61,903 bases of DNA from Streptomyces sp. ISL-66 (GTDB lineage: Bacteria; Actinomycetota; Actinomycetes; Streptomycetales; Streptomycetaceae), in contig NZ_JAGGOW010000082.1 in NCBI RefSeq assembly GCF_018614135.1, positions 1 through 61,903 on the forward strand, read 5' to 3'. This document shows, one piece after another, positions 32,338 through 40,675 of this stretch. The notes under the pieces were generated by a model. That model had not been told where the DNA came from. It saw nothing but the letters and a program-made list of their open reading frames with translations, and did no database searches. Position 1 is the stretch's first letter. Each line of letters begins with the position of its first letter. A program made the position numbers and the translations under genes.

Positions 32338-33204
32338 TTACGGGGCCTGCGTGGCCCTCGCCTCGCGCCGGTTGTGGCGGAAGGTGTTCGCGCGACGGGT
32401 CGTGGCGAACAGCGGGATGGTCGCCGCCAGGGCGATCTGGAGCGCGCAGCCCGTCTGGAGGAGCAGCCCGCCGCCCGGGGCGTCGAACGCCCAGGCCGCC
32501 AGCAGCCCCATCGCCCCGACGATCCAGCTCAGCATCGCCACCGCGAGGACACCCCGCGGCTTGGGGTACTCGACCCGGCTCACCATCAGCCACGCCACCC
32601 CGACGATCGCCAGCAGCGTCGGTACGAACGGCAGCTCCAGCAGCACGATCGAGACGACCGTCAACGCGCCGAAGGGGCTCGGCATGCCCTGGAACATGCC
32701 GTCCTTCATCGTCACGCAGCTGAATCTCGCGAGCCGCAGCACGACGGCCAGCAGCACCACGATCGCCGCCAGCGCCGACATCTTCTGGACCGCGTCGTCG
32801 GCGACCATGCCGTAGACGAGGACGAAGTACGCGGGCGCCAGCCCGAAGCTGATCAGGTCGGACAGGTTGTCCAGCTCCGCGCCCATCGGCGAGCTGCGCA
32901 GCTTGCGGGCCACGATGCCGTCGAAGAGGTCGAAGACCGCGGCGAGCAGCATCAGTATCACGGCCGTCGCGGCGCTGCTGCGGGCCATGCCCGACTCGCC
33001 GCTGCCGGTGAGGTGCGGGATGAGGATGCCCGTGGTGGTGAAGTACACCGCCATGAATCCGCAGGTGGCGTTGCCGAGGGTGAGGGTGTCCGCTATCGAC
33101 AGCCGCAGTGACAGCGGCATGTCGTCCTCGGCGGACTCCTCCTCGGACGTGGACGCCTCCGGAACCCAGCCGGTGGCCGGAGTCTCAGGGTCAGTCACGG
33201 TCAA
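32338..33204 (-). CDS. pssA: CDP-diacylglycerol-serine O-phosphatidyltransferase
   Basis: A 288-residue membrane enzyme that makes phosphatidylserine from CDP-diacylglycerol and serine. The CDP-alcohol phosphatidyltransferase motif D-G-x2-A-R-x8-G-x3-D-x3-D is read as DGIVAR, then GAEL, then DNLSD around residues 97-120. About seven or eight hydrophobic segments follow. The first 30 residues are acidic and cytoplasmic. It overlaps the end of the decarboxylase gene by 14 bases, so both steps to phosphatidylethanolamine are made together. Confidence 0.92.
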   Translation of the reverse strand: MTVTDPETPATGWVPEASTSEEESAEDDMPLSLRLSIADTLTLGNATCGFMAVYFTTTGILIPHLTGSGESGMARSSAATAVILMLLAAVFDLFDGIVARKLRSSPMGAELDNLSDLISFGLAPAYFVLVYGMVADDAVQKMSALAAIVVLLAVVLRLARFSCVTMKDGMFQGMPSPFGALTVVSIVLLELPFVPTLLAIVGVAWLMVSRVEYPKPRGVLAVAMLSWIVGAMGLLAAWAFDAPGGGLLLQTGCALQIALAATIPLFATTRRANTFRHNRREARATQAP

Positions 33205-33847
33205 TTCGGGTCACCCCCGCGGTGGTGGTCTGCCCGACCTCGACCGCGACCTCGACGCCCTCGGGGAGGTAGATGTCGACGCGGGAGCCGAAGCGGATCA
33301 GACCGATGCGTTCGCCCTGCTCCACCTTGGTGCCGGCCGGCAGGTACGGGACGATGCGACGCGCGACGGCGCCGGCGATCTGCACCATCTCGATGTCACC
33401 GAGCTCGGTGTCGAAGTGCCAGACGACGCGCTCGTTGTTCTCGCTCTCCTTGTTGAACGCCGGAACGAATCCACCGGGGACGTGTTCCACGGACGTCACC
33501 GTGCCCGCGAGGGGCGCGCGGTTGACGTGGACGTTCAGCGGGCTCATGAAGATCGCGACCCGGGTCCGTCCGTCCTTCCACGGCATGATGCTCTGCACCA
33601 CACCGTCGGCGGGCGAGATGACCCGGCCCTGTGCGATCTCACGCTCGGGGTCGCGGAAGAACCACAGCATGCCCGCCGCGAGCGCGGTGGTGGGCACGGC
33701 CACTGCCGCCCAGCGCCCGGACTTCCGGGCCAGGGTGAGGCTGAGAGCGGCGGTGGCGACGGTCGGCAGAAGCCACGGCGATGCTCCGCGCGCGAGGCGT
33801 CCACCGAGGAGGCCGACGCGAGGTGCAGAGGTTTGGCTGTGGGGCAT
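33191..33847 (-). CDS. psd: Phosphatidylserine decarboxylase proenzyme (short, archaeal/actinobacterial type)
   Basis: A 218-residue decarboxylase that turns phosphatidylserine into phosphatidylethanolamine. Two hydrophobic segments near the N-terminus anchor it. The conserved core has RDPERE, SPADGVVQ, FMSPLNVHVNRAP and the self-cleavage site at Gly-Ser in RFGSRVDIYLP, from which the pyruvoyl group forms on the Ser. The length fits the short form. It is the first gene of the psd-pssA operon and starts 185 bases downstream of the acyl-CoA dehydrogenase stop. Confidence 0.93.
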   Translation of the reverse strand: MPHSQTSAPRVGLLGGRLARGASPWLLPTVATAALSLTLARKSGRWAAVAVPTTALAAGMLWFFRDPEREIAQGRVISPADGVVQSIMPWKDGRTRVAIFMSPLNVHVNRAPLAGTVTSVEHVPGGFVPAFNKESENNERVVWHFDTELGDIEMVQIAGAVARRIVPYLPAGTKVEQGERIGLIRFGSRVDIYLPEGVEVAVEVGQTTTAGVTRIDRD

Positions 33848-33921
33848 GGATGACCTTCGTAGCGGGTGGTGCCGCGCCGCAAATAGGGGGACGGGACGGC
33901 GGCTTTACTGGAATGCTATCG

Positions 33922-33933
33922 GTTGCGCGCAAC
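33922..33933. promoter_or_regulatory. 12-bp palindrome upstream of psd
   Basis: GTTGCGCGCAAC is a perfect palindrome about 75 bases before the psd start, next to a possible minus-strand -10 TAGCAT at 33914-33919. It is placed like an operator. The bases from 33985 to 34035 beyond it are unusually AT-rich for this genome and mark the end of the ccr operon. Confidence 0.35.
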
Positions 33934-34032
33934 AACTGGGCAAGCCAGAAGCCGAGTCGGTGGCCGGTGGCCGGTGACTGCTAGTGACTCTTTTGCGGAA
34001 AACCACTGGATGATTTACCACAAAAGGGACAT

Positions 34033-35238
34033 TTAGCCCTGGAGCTTGTACTCCTCAAGCAGGCGTCGCCCGATGATCATTTTCTGAATCTCGGCGGTAC
34101 CTTCACCGATGAGCAGCATGGGTGCCTCTCGGTAGAGACGCTCGATCTCGTACTCCTTCGAGAAGCCGTAGCCACCGTGGATGCGGAACGCGTCCTCCAC
34201 CACCTCCTTGCAGTACTCGGAGGCGAGGTACTTCGCCATCCCTGCTTCGAGGTCGTTTCGTTCCCCGGAGTCCTTTTTGCGTGCCGCATTGACCATCATC
34301 GCATGGGCGGCTTCGACCTTGGTAGCCATTTCGGCGAGCTTGAACTGGATCGCCTGGTGCTCGGCGATGGCCTTGCCGAAAGTGTGACGTTGCTGGGCAT
34401 ATGAGACACCCAGCTCGAACGCACGCTGTGCTACGCCGCAGCCACGGGCCGCCACGTTGACGCGGCCGACCTCGACCCCGTCCATCATTTGGTAAAACCC
34501 TCGGCCCGTCTGGCCTCCGAGCACCCGATCGGCCGGAATGCGCAGTCCGTCCATGATCAGCTCGGTGGTGTCGACGCCCTTGTAGCCCATCTTGTCGATC
34601 TTGCCGGGGATGGTCAGGCCGGGACGGACCTCGCCGAAGCCGGCCTCCTTCTCCACCAGGAACGTCGTCATCGACTTGTGGGGGGCGGTGCCCTCCGGGT
34701 GTCCTTCGTCACTGCGCACCAGCACGGCGACCAACGTGGACGTGCCGCCGTTCGTCAGCCACATCTTCTGGCCGTTCAGGACGTACTCGTCGCCGTCCTT
34801 CACCGCCTTGGACGTGATGGCCGACACGTCGGAGCCCAGCCCCGGCTCGGACATCGAGAACGCGCCGCGCACCTCGCCCAGCGCCATGCGCGGCAGGAAG
34901 TGGTCCTTCTGCTCCTGCGTGCCGTGCTGCTTGAGCATGTACGCCACGATGAAGTGCGTGTTGATGATGCCCGAGACGGACATCCAGCCCCGCGCGATCT
35001 CCTCGACGCACAGCGCGTAGGTGAGCAGCGACTCACCCAGGCCGCCGTACTCCTCCGGGATCATCAGGCCGAAGAGGCCGAGTTCCTTGAGGCCGTCGAC
35101 GATCGCCTGCGGGTACTCGTCGCGGTGCTCCAGCTCGGTCGCGACCGGGATGATCTCCTTGTCGACGAACTCCCGGACGGTCTTGAGGATGTCCCTCTGG
35201 TCGTCCGTCAGGCCGGCGGTCTGGGCAAGTCGGCTCAT
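34033..35238 (-). CDS. Acyl-CoA dehydrogenase of the ethylmalonyl-CoA operon (candidate methylsuccinyl-CoA dehydrogenase)
   Basis: A 401-residue FAD enzyme that forms an alpha-beta double bond in an acyl-CoA. Typical motifs are AFSMSEPGLGSDVSAI and MWLTNGG near residues 120-155, and the catalytic-base Glu in YREAP near the C-terminus (RIHGGYGFSKEYEIERLYREAP in outline). It lies 4 bases after the hydratase gene, at the end of the ccr operon, so oxidation of methylsuccinyl-CoA to mesaconyl-CoA is the expected step. Known methylsuccinyl-CoA dehydrogenases are longer (about 550 residues), so this assignment is from context. The last third uses more A/T-ending codons than the first two thirds. Confidence 0.85.
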   Translation of the reverse strand: MSRLAQTAGLTDDQRDILKTVREFVDKEIIPVATELEHRDEYPQAIVDGLKELGLFGLMIPEEYGGLGESLLTYALCVEEIARGWMSVSGIINTHFIVAYMLKQHGTQEQKDHFLPRMALGEVRGAFSMSEPGLGSDVSAITSKAVKDGDEYVLNGQKMWLTNGGTSTLVAVLVRSDEGHPEGTAPHKSMTTFLVEKEAGFGEVRPGLTIPGKIDKMGYKGVDTTELIMDGLRIPADRVLGGQTGRGFYQMMDGVEVGRVNVAARGCGVAQRAFELGVSYAQQRHTFGKAIAEHQAIQFKLAEMATKVEAAHAMMVNAARKKDSGERNDLEAGMAKYLASEYCKEVVEDAFRIHGGYGFSKEYEIERLYREAPMLLIGEGTAEIQKMIIGRRLLEEYKLQG

Positions 35239-35242
35239 GGTT

Positions 35243-35755
35243 CTACCTCCCCTGTTCCTTCAGCGTGGGGCGGCCGGGCTGCTCGCCGCCGCGCTCCTTG
35301 ATGTACGTCTCGGTCGGGACCATCACCTTGCGCCTGAAGACGCAGACGAGGGTGCCGTCCTGCTTGTAGCCCTTGGTCTCGACGTAGACGATGCCGCGGT
35401 CGTTCTTCGACTTCGACGGGGTCTTGTCGAGGACCGTGGTCTCGCCGTAGAGGGTGTCGCCGTGGAAGGTCGGCGCCACGTGCCGCAGCGACTCGATCTC
35501 CAGGTTGGCGATCGCCTTGCCGGAGACGTCCGGCACGGACATGCCCAGCAGCAGCGAGTAGATGTAGTTGCCCACGACGACGTTCTTGCCGAAGTCGGTG
35601 GTGTTCTCCGCGTAGTTGCTGTCCATGTGGAGCGGGTGGTGGTTCATGGTCAGCAGACAGAAGAGGTGGTCGTCGTACTCGGTGACCGTCTTTCCGGGCC
35701 AGTGCTTGTAGACCGCCCCGACCTCGAACTCTTCGTACGTGCGTCCGAACTGCAT
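35243..35755 (-). CDS. MaoC-family hydratase, probable mesaconyl-CoA hydratase
   Basis: A 170-residue hot-dog-fold hydratase. The hydratase-2 motif is visible around HHPLHMDSNYAENTTDFG, with the catalytic Asp and His, followed by NVVVGNYIYSLLLGMSV. In the ethylmalonyl-CoA pathway a MaoC protein adds water to mesaconyl-C1-CoA to give beta-methylmalyl-CoA. It lies 4 bases from both neighbours and upstream of the acyl-CoA dehydrogenase, in pathway order. Single-domain size is shorter than some proteobacterial Mch enzymes, but normal for actinobacteria. Confidence 0.85.
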   Translation of the reverse strand: MQFGRTYEEFEVGAVYKHWPGKTVTEYDDHLFCLLTMNHHPLHMDSNYAENTTDFGKNVVVGNYIYSLLLGMSVPDVSGKAIANLEIESLRHVAPTFHGDTLYGETTVLDKTPSKSKNDRGIVYVETKGYKQDGTLVCVFRRKVMVPTETYIKERGGEQPGRPTLKEQGR

Positions 35756-35759
35756 GGCC

Positions 35760-36752
35760 CTACGCCTCCGCCGTCTTCTCGATCGAGGGGTGTTCGAACT
35801 TGGTGGTGCGCTGCATGCCCGCGGCGCGGCCCTTGCCGGAGATGACCAGGGCCATCTTGCGGCTGGCCTCGTCGATCATCTCGTCGCCGAGCATCGCCGA
35901 GCCCTTCTTGCCGCCGGCCTCCGAGGTGCACCAGTCGTACGCGTCGAGGATCAGCTCGGCGTGGTCGTAGTCCTCCTGGGAGGGGGAGAAGACCTCGTTG
36001 GCCGCGTCGACCTGGCCGGGGTGCAGCACCCACTTGCCGTCGAAGCCCAGCGCCGCCGCGCGCCCGGCGACCTCGCGGTAGCCGTCGACGTTCTTGATCT
36101 GGAGGAAGGGGCCGTCGATCGCCTGCAGGTCGTGCATGCGGGCCGCCATCAGGATCCGCATCAGGATGTAGTGGTAGGCGTCCGCGCCGTAGCCGGGCGG
36201 CTGCATGCCCACGACCAGGGACTTCATGTTGATGGAGGCCATGAAGTCGGCCGGCCCGAAGATGATGGTCTCCAGCCGCGGGGAGGCGGCCGCGATCGCG
36301 TCGACGTTGACCAGGCCCTTGGCGTTCTCGATCTGCGCCTCGATGCCGATCTTGCCGACCTCGAAGCCCATGGTCTTCTCGATCTGCGTCAGCAGCAGGT
36401 CGAGGGCCACCACCTGCTGGGCGTCCTGCACCTTCGGCAGCATGATGCAGTCGAGGTTCTGGCCGGCGCCCTCGACGACCGTGATCACGTCGCGGTACGT
36501 CCAGTGCGTGGTCCAGTCGTTGACGCGCACCACACGGGTCTTGCCGGTCCAGTCACCGTTGTTCAGCGCGTCCACGATCGTGTGGCGGGCGCCCTCCTTG
36601 GCGAGCGGGGCGCAGGCGTCCTCCAGGTCGAGGAAGACCTGGTCGGCCGGCAGGCCCTGGGCCTTCTCCAGGAACCGGGGGTTGGAACCCGGCACCGCGA
36701 GGCAGGAGCGGCGCGGCCGCAGCCGGTTGACCGGGGAAGGGGGCGTGGTCAT
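35760..36752 (-). CDS. CitE-like lyase, probable L-malyl-CoA/beta-methylmalyl-CoA lyase
   Basis: A 330-residue HpcH/HpaI (CitE) TIM-barrel enzyme. Motifs: LAVPGSNPRFLEKA near the N-terminus, QVFLDLEDACAP, MLPKVQDAQQV, the metal-binding Glu in IEAQIENAKGL, and FGPADFMAS. It should split beta-methylmalyl-CoA into glyoxylate and propionyl-CoA, the release step of the pathway. Its ATG overlaps the meaA stop by 4 bases (ATGA), so it is translationally coupled to the mutase. Confidence 0.88.
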   Translation of the reverse strand: MTTPPSPVNRLRPRRSCLAVPGSNPRFLEKAQGLPADQVFLDLEDACAPLAKEGARHTIVDALNNGDWTGKTRVVRVNDWTTHWTYRDVITVVEGAGQNLDCIMLPKVQDAQQVVALDLLLTQIEKTMGFEVGKIGIEAQIENAKGLVNVDAIAAASPRLETIIFGPADFMASINMKSLVVGMQPPGYGADAYHYILMRILMAARMHDLQAIDGPFLQIKNVDGYREVAGRAAALGFDGKWVLHPGQVDAANEVFSPSQEDYDHAELILDAYDWCTSEAGGKKGSAMLGDEMIDEASRKMALVISGKGRAAGMQRTTKFEHPSIEKTAEA

Positions 36753-38854
36753 GCGGGGACCTCCGTGCTTGCAGCTGTGTCGATGGCGTCGTTGGTGTGG
36801 CTGTCGTCGGCTTCGCCGAGCGGGTGGAGCTTGTTCGCCTTGCGGATCTCGTCGACGATACGGCCGATGATCTCCGTGATGCCGAAGTCCTTCGGGGTGA
36901 AGACGGCGGCCACCCCGGCCGCCTTGAGGGCCACGGCGTCGGCATTCGGAATGATGCCTCCGAGGACGACGGGGATGTCACCCGCCCCCGCCGCACGCAG
37001 GCGTTCCAGGACGTCCGGCACGAGCGCGCTGTGCGAGCCGGACAGGATGGACAGTCCCACGCAGTGCACGTCCTCGGCCAGCGCCGCCGAGGAGATCTCC
37101 TCGGGGGTCAGCCGGATGCCCTGGTAGACCACCTCGAAACCGGCGTCGCGGGCCCGTACGGCGATCTGCTCGGCCCCGTTGGAGTGCCCGTCCAGGCCCG
37201 GCTTGCCGACCAGCAGGCGCAGCCGGCCGGAGCCCAGCTCGTCGGCGGTACGGGAGACCTTGGCGCGGACGAGGGCCATGGGGGTCCCCTCCTCGGCGGT
37301 CACGGCCACCGGCGCCGACGAGACCCCGGTCGGCGCCCGGAACTCCCCGAACACCTCCCGCAGCGCGTTCGACCACTCGCCGGTGGTGACACCGGCGCGG
37401 GCGCACTCCAGGGTGGCTTCCATCAGGTTCTCGTCGCCCGCCGCAGCCTCCTTCAGCCGGTCCAGGGCCTGCATCACCGTCGGGAAGACGAACGGGTCGC
37501 CGCCGCCCTGTCGGTCCGCGGACTCCTGGCGCTCGGCCCGCCAGCGGCCGATGCGCTCGACGGTCTGCGCCTCCAGCGCCCCGTCCACCGTCATGATGGC
37601 GCCGTCCAGGTCGGCGGTGAGGGGGTTCTCCTCGGTCTGCTGGAAGCAGTTGACACCGATGATCTTGTCCTCGCCGGCCTCGATCCGGGCCCGCCGCGCG
37701 GCGTGCGAGGAGACCAGCTCGCCCTTGAGGTACCCGGATTCGACGGCCGCCATCGCACCGCCCATCTCCTGGATCCGGTCGATCTCCGCCAGGCACTCGG
37801 CCACCAGGGACTCGACCTTGGCCTCGATGACGTGGGAGCCCGCGAAAATGTCCTCGTACTCCAGCAGATCGCTCTCGTGGGCCAGGACCTGCTGGATGCG
37901 CAGGGACCACTGCTGGTCCCAGGGCCGGGGCAGGCCCAGCGCCTCGTTCCAGGCCGGCAGCTGCACGGCGCGGGCGCGGGCGTCCTTGGAGAGGGTGACC
38001 GCGAGCATCTCCAGCACGATGCGCTGGACGTTGTTCTCCGGCTGCGCCTCGGTCAGGCCCAGGGAGTTGACCTGGACGCCGTAGCGGAAGCGGCGCTGCT
38101 TCTCGTTCTCGATGCCGTAGCGCTCGCGGGTGATCTTGTCCCAGATGCGGCCGAAGGCGCGCATCTTGCACATCTCCTCGATGAAGCGGACGCCCGCGTT
38201 CACGAAGAAGGAGATGCGGGCGACGACCTCGCCGAACCGCTCCGGCGGGACCTGGCCCGAGTCGCGCACGGAGTCCAGTACGGCGATGGCCGTGGACATC
38301 GCGTACGAGATCTCCTGGACCGGCGTGGCCCCGGCCTCCTGCAGGTGGTAGCTGCAGATGTTGATCGGGTTCCACTTCGGGATGTGGTTGACCGTGTACG
38401 CGATCATGTCCGTCGTCAGGCGGAGGGACGGCCCGGGCGGGAAGACGTGCGTCCCCCGCGAGAGGTACTCCTTGACGATGTCGTTCTGTGTGGTGCCCTG
38501 GAGCTGGGCGATGTCCGCGCCCTGCTCCTCGGCGGCCACCTGGTAGAGCGCCAGCAGCCACATGGCGGTGGCGTTGATCGTCATCGAGGTGTTCATCTGC
38601 TCCAGGGGGATGTCCTGGAACAGCCGCCGCATGTCGCCCAGATGGGAGACCGGGACCCCGACCCGGCCGACCTCGCCGCGGGCGAGGATGTGGTCGGGGT
38701 CGTATCCGGTCTGCGTCGGCAGGTCGAACGCGACCGACAGGCCGGTCTGGCCCTTGGCGAGGTTGCGGCGGTACAGCTCGTTGGACGCCTCGGCCGTGGA
38801 GTGGCCGGCGTACGTCCGCATGAGCCACGGACGGTCCTTCTGGCGCTCTGTCAT
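36749..38854 (-). CDS. meaA: Ethylmalonyl-CoA mutase (MeaA), B12-dependent
   Basis: A 701-residue single-chain mutase. Residues 1-540 are the substrate-binding barrel of the methylmalonyl-CoA mutase family (AFDLPTQTGYDPDH; TMSIN-like TSMTINATAMWLLALY), and residues 560-690 are the cobalamin-binding domain with GKPGLDGHSNGAEQIAVRA, where the His of DGHSNG is the lower cobalt ligand, and LSILSGSH. It converts ethylmalonyl-CoA to methylsuccinyl-CoA. It lies 31 bases after ccr, which makes its substrate. AGGGACAGCCTGAG precedes the ATG. Confidence 0.93.
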   Translation of the reverse strand: MTERQKDRPWLMRTYAGHSTAEASNELYRRNLAKGQTGLSVAFDLPTQTGYDPDHILARGEVGRVGVPVSHLGDMRRLFQDIPLEQMNTSMTINATAMWLLALYQVAAEEQGADIAQLQGTTQNDIVKEYLSRGTHVFPPGPSLRLTTDMIAYTVNHIPKWNPINICSYHLQEAGATPVQEISYAMSTAIAVLDSVRDSGQVPPERFGEVVARISFFVNAGVRFIEEMCKMRAFGRIWDKITRERYGIENEKQRRFRYGVQVNSLGLTEAQPENNVQRIVLEMLAVTLSKDARARAVQLPAWNEALGLPRPWDQQWSLRIQQVLAHESDLLEYEDIFAGSHVIEAKVESLVAECLAEIDRIQEMGGAMAAVESGYLKGELVSSHAARRARIEAGEDKIIGVNCFQQTEENPLTADLDGAIMTVDGALEAQTVERIGRWRAERQESADRQGGGDPFVFPTVMQALDRLKEAAAGDENLMEATLECARAGVTTGEWSNALREVFGEFRAPTGVSSAPVAVTAEEGTPMALVRAKVSRTADELGSGRLRLLVGKPGLDGHSNGAEQIAVRARDAGFEVVYQGIRLTPEEISSAALAEDVHCVGLSILSGSHSALVPDVLERLRAAGAGDIPVVLGGIIPNADAVALKAAGVAAVFTPKDFGITEIIGRIVDEIRKANKLHPLGEADDSHTNDAIDTAASTEVPA

Positions 38855-38885
38855 CTCAGGCTGTCCCTTTGGCCTTTGAGGCGTC

Positions 38886-40223
38886 TCAGATGTTGCGGAA
38901 GCGGTTGATCGCGTCGAGGTGCGTCGCGCGCATCTCGTGGTCCCGGACGCCCAGGCCCTCCTCGGGGGACAGCGCGAGGACGCCGACCTTGCCCTGGTGG
39001 AGGTTGCGGTGGACGTCGTAGGCGGCCTGGCCGGTCTCTTCCAGGGAGTAGACCTTCGACAGGGTGGGGTGGATCTTGCCCTTCGAGATCAGGCGGTTGG
39101 CCTCCCACGCCTCGCGGTAGTTCGCGAAGTGCGAGCCGATGATCCGCTTGAGCGACATCCACAGGTAGCGGTTGTCGTACTCGTGCATGTAGCCCGAGGT
39201 CGAGGCGCAGGTGGTGATGGTGCCGCCCTTGCGGGTGACGTAGACGCTCGCGCCGAAGGTCTCGCGGCCCGGGTGCTCGAAGACGATGTCGATGTCCTCG
39301 CCGCCGGTCAGCTCGCGGATGCGCTTGCCGAAGCGCTTCCACTCCTTCGGGTCCTGGGTGTGCTCGTCCTTCCAGAACTTGTAGCCCTCGGCGTTGCGGT
39401 CGATGACCGCGGTCGCGCCCATCGCGCGGCAGATGTCCGCCTTCTCGGGGCTGGAGACCACGCAGATCGGGTTGGCCCCGCCGGCCAGCGCGAACTGGGT
39501 GGCGTACGAGCCGAGGCCGCCGCTGGCGCCCCAGATCAGGACGTTGTCGCCCTGCTTCATGCCGGCGCCGTTGCGCGAGACCAGCTGGCGGTACGCGGTG
39601 GAGTTGACCAGGCCGGGGGAGGCGGCCTCCTCCCAGCTGAGGTGGCCGGGCTTGGGCATGAGCTGGTTGGACTTGACCAGGGCGATCTCGGCGAGGCCGC
39701 CGAAGTTGGTCTCGAAGCCCCAGATGCGCTGCTCCGGGTCGAGCATCGTGTCGTTGTGGCCGTCCGAGGACTCCAGCTCGACCGAGAGGCAGTGGGCGAC
39801 GACCTCGTCGCCGGGCTTCCAGGCGTTCACGCCGGGGCCGGTGCGCAGGACGACGCCCGCGAGGTCCGAACCGATGACGTGGTACGGGAGGTCGTGGCGC
39901 TTGGTGAGCTCCGAGAGGCGCCCGTAGCGCTCCAGGAAGCTGAAGGTGGACACGGGCTCGAAGATCGAGGTCCACACGGAGTTGTAGTTGACCGAGGAGG
40001 CCATGACGGCCACCAGGGCTTCGCCCGGGCCGAGTTCCGGCACCGGGACCTGGTCCAGGTGCAGGGACTTGCGGGGGTCCTTCTCGCGGGTGGTGAGCCC
40101 GGCGAACATCTCCGCCTCGTCCTTGTGCACGGTGATCGCGCGGTACGAGTCGGGGAGCGGCAGGGCGGCGAAGTCGGCGGACGTAGCGCTCTGCGACTGG
40201 ATCGCGTCCAGGATGTCCTTCAC
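38886..40223 (-). CDS. ccrA: Crotonyl-CoA carboxylase/reductase
   Basis: A 445-residue medium-chain dehydrogenase/reductase that reduces crotonyl-CoA with NADPH and fixes CO2 to give ethylmalonyl-CoA. The nucleotide-binding motif is WGASGGLGSYATQFA near residue 231. With the GTG at 40223 as residue 1, the four CO2-binding residues known from the Kitasatospora setae enzyme fall exactly at Asn81, Phe170, Glu171 and His365, which supports both activity and the start. GGAGG lies 6 bases upstream of it; a frame extending to 40385 is leader only. It heads the five-gene ethylmalonyl-CoA operon and also supplies extender units for polyketides. Confidence 0.96.
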   Translation of the reverse strand: MKDILDAIQSQSATSADFAALPLPDSYRAITVHKDEAEMFAGLTTREKDPRKSLHLDQVPVPELGPGEALVAVMASSVNYNSVWTSIFEPVSTFSFLERYGRLSELTKRHDLPYHVIGSDLAGVVLRTGPGVNAWKPGDEVVAHCLSVELESSDGHNDTMLDPEQRIWGFETNFGGLAEIALVKSNQLMPKPGHLSWEEAASPGLVNSTAYRQLVSRNGAGMKQGDNVLIWGASGGLGSYATQFALAGGANPICVVSSPEKADICRAMGATAVIDRNAEGYKFWKDEHTQDPKEWKRFGKRIRELTGGEDIDIVFEHPGRETFGASVYVTRKGGTITTCASTSGYMHEYDNRYLWMSLKRIIGSHFANYREAWEANRLISKGKIHPTLSKVYSLEETGQAAYDVHRNLHQGKVGVLALSPEEGLGVRDHEMRATHLDAINRFRNI

Positions 40224-40576
40224 GGTGTTGCCTCCGGCCGTGCGCTGATGAGGGTGCGCTGAGGGAAAGGGGTTGCGTGGAGCGGTGAAGCGGTGGATCT
40301 GGTGAGGGGCGCCGTCGATTCGGCTGAGGTGCTGCTGCGCGTTGCCTGTGGTGGGGCGTTGCGGGGGGCCTGGTGACGCAGGCATCCGGGGCGCGTTCCG
40401 TGCCGAGTGGGCTGGGCCGCGGGGACATCCGGACGAGATTCAACGTATGGCACCCCGTGTCACTCAGCAAGGCACCGCGTGCCAAAACTTTCTCTCATTT
40501 GCCGATTGACCTGCACGGATGAGCGATGATCGATCAAAGTTACTCGCGAGTATGGGCAAGCCGGACAAACAAAAGC
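40224..40576 (-). promoter_or_regulatory. ccr upstream region with several palindromes
   Basis: A long leader/promoter region without genes. It holds two copies of a 13-bp inverted-repeat box, GGCACCCCGTGTC (40449-40461) and GGCACCGCGTGCC (40471-40483), exactly 22 bases apart (two helical turns). Farther up are the perfect palindromes TGATCGATCA (40527-40536) and TACTCGCGAGTA (40541-40552). TetR-family proteins often bind such sites, and a TetR gene lies just upstream. Transcription start is not known. Confidence 0.5.
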
Positions 40577-40601
40577 GGCCGCCCCCGGAAAGGGAGCGGC
40601 C
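40562..40601 (-). terminator. Intrinsic terminator of the TetR gene
   Basis: Read on the minus strand, GGCCGCTCCC pairs with GGGGGCGGCC (one G-T pair) around a 5-base loop and is followed by GCTTTTGTTTG. It lies about 70 bases after the tetR stop and insulates ccr from it. Confidence 0.7.
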
Positions 40602-40608
40602 ACTGTGA

Positions 40609-40675
40609 CGCGAGCTACACGCGAGCTACGCGCGACCTGTGCGCGGCGAGGGGCGCGAGCTACGCGCGAGCGTCT
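40609..40675. repeat. Short direct repeats of GCGAGCTACGCGCGA type
   Basis: Three imperfect copies of ACGCGAGCTAC lie between the terminator and the stop codon of the TetR gene. Function is not apparent. Confidence 0.5.

Noticed and set aside
30016..33111. 1,031-codon plus-strand open frame over ogt, alkA and pssA
   Set aside because: Three well-recognised genes lie on the opposite strand. The plus-strand product has no known fold and shadow composition.
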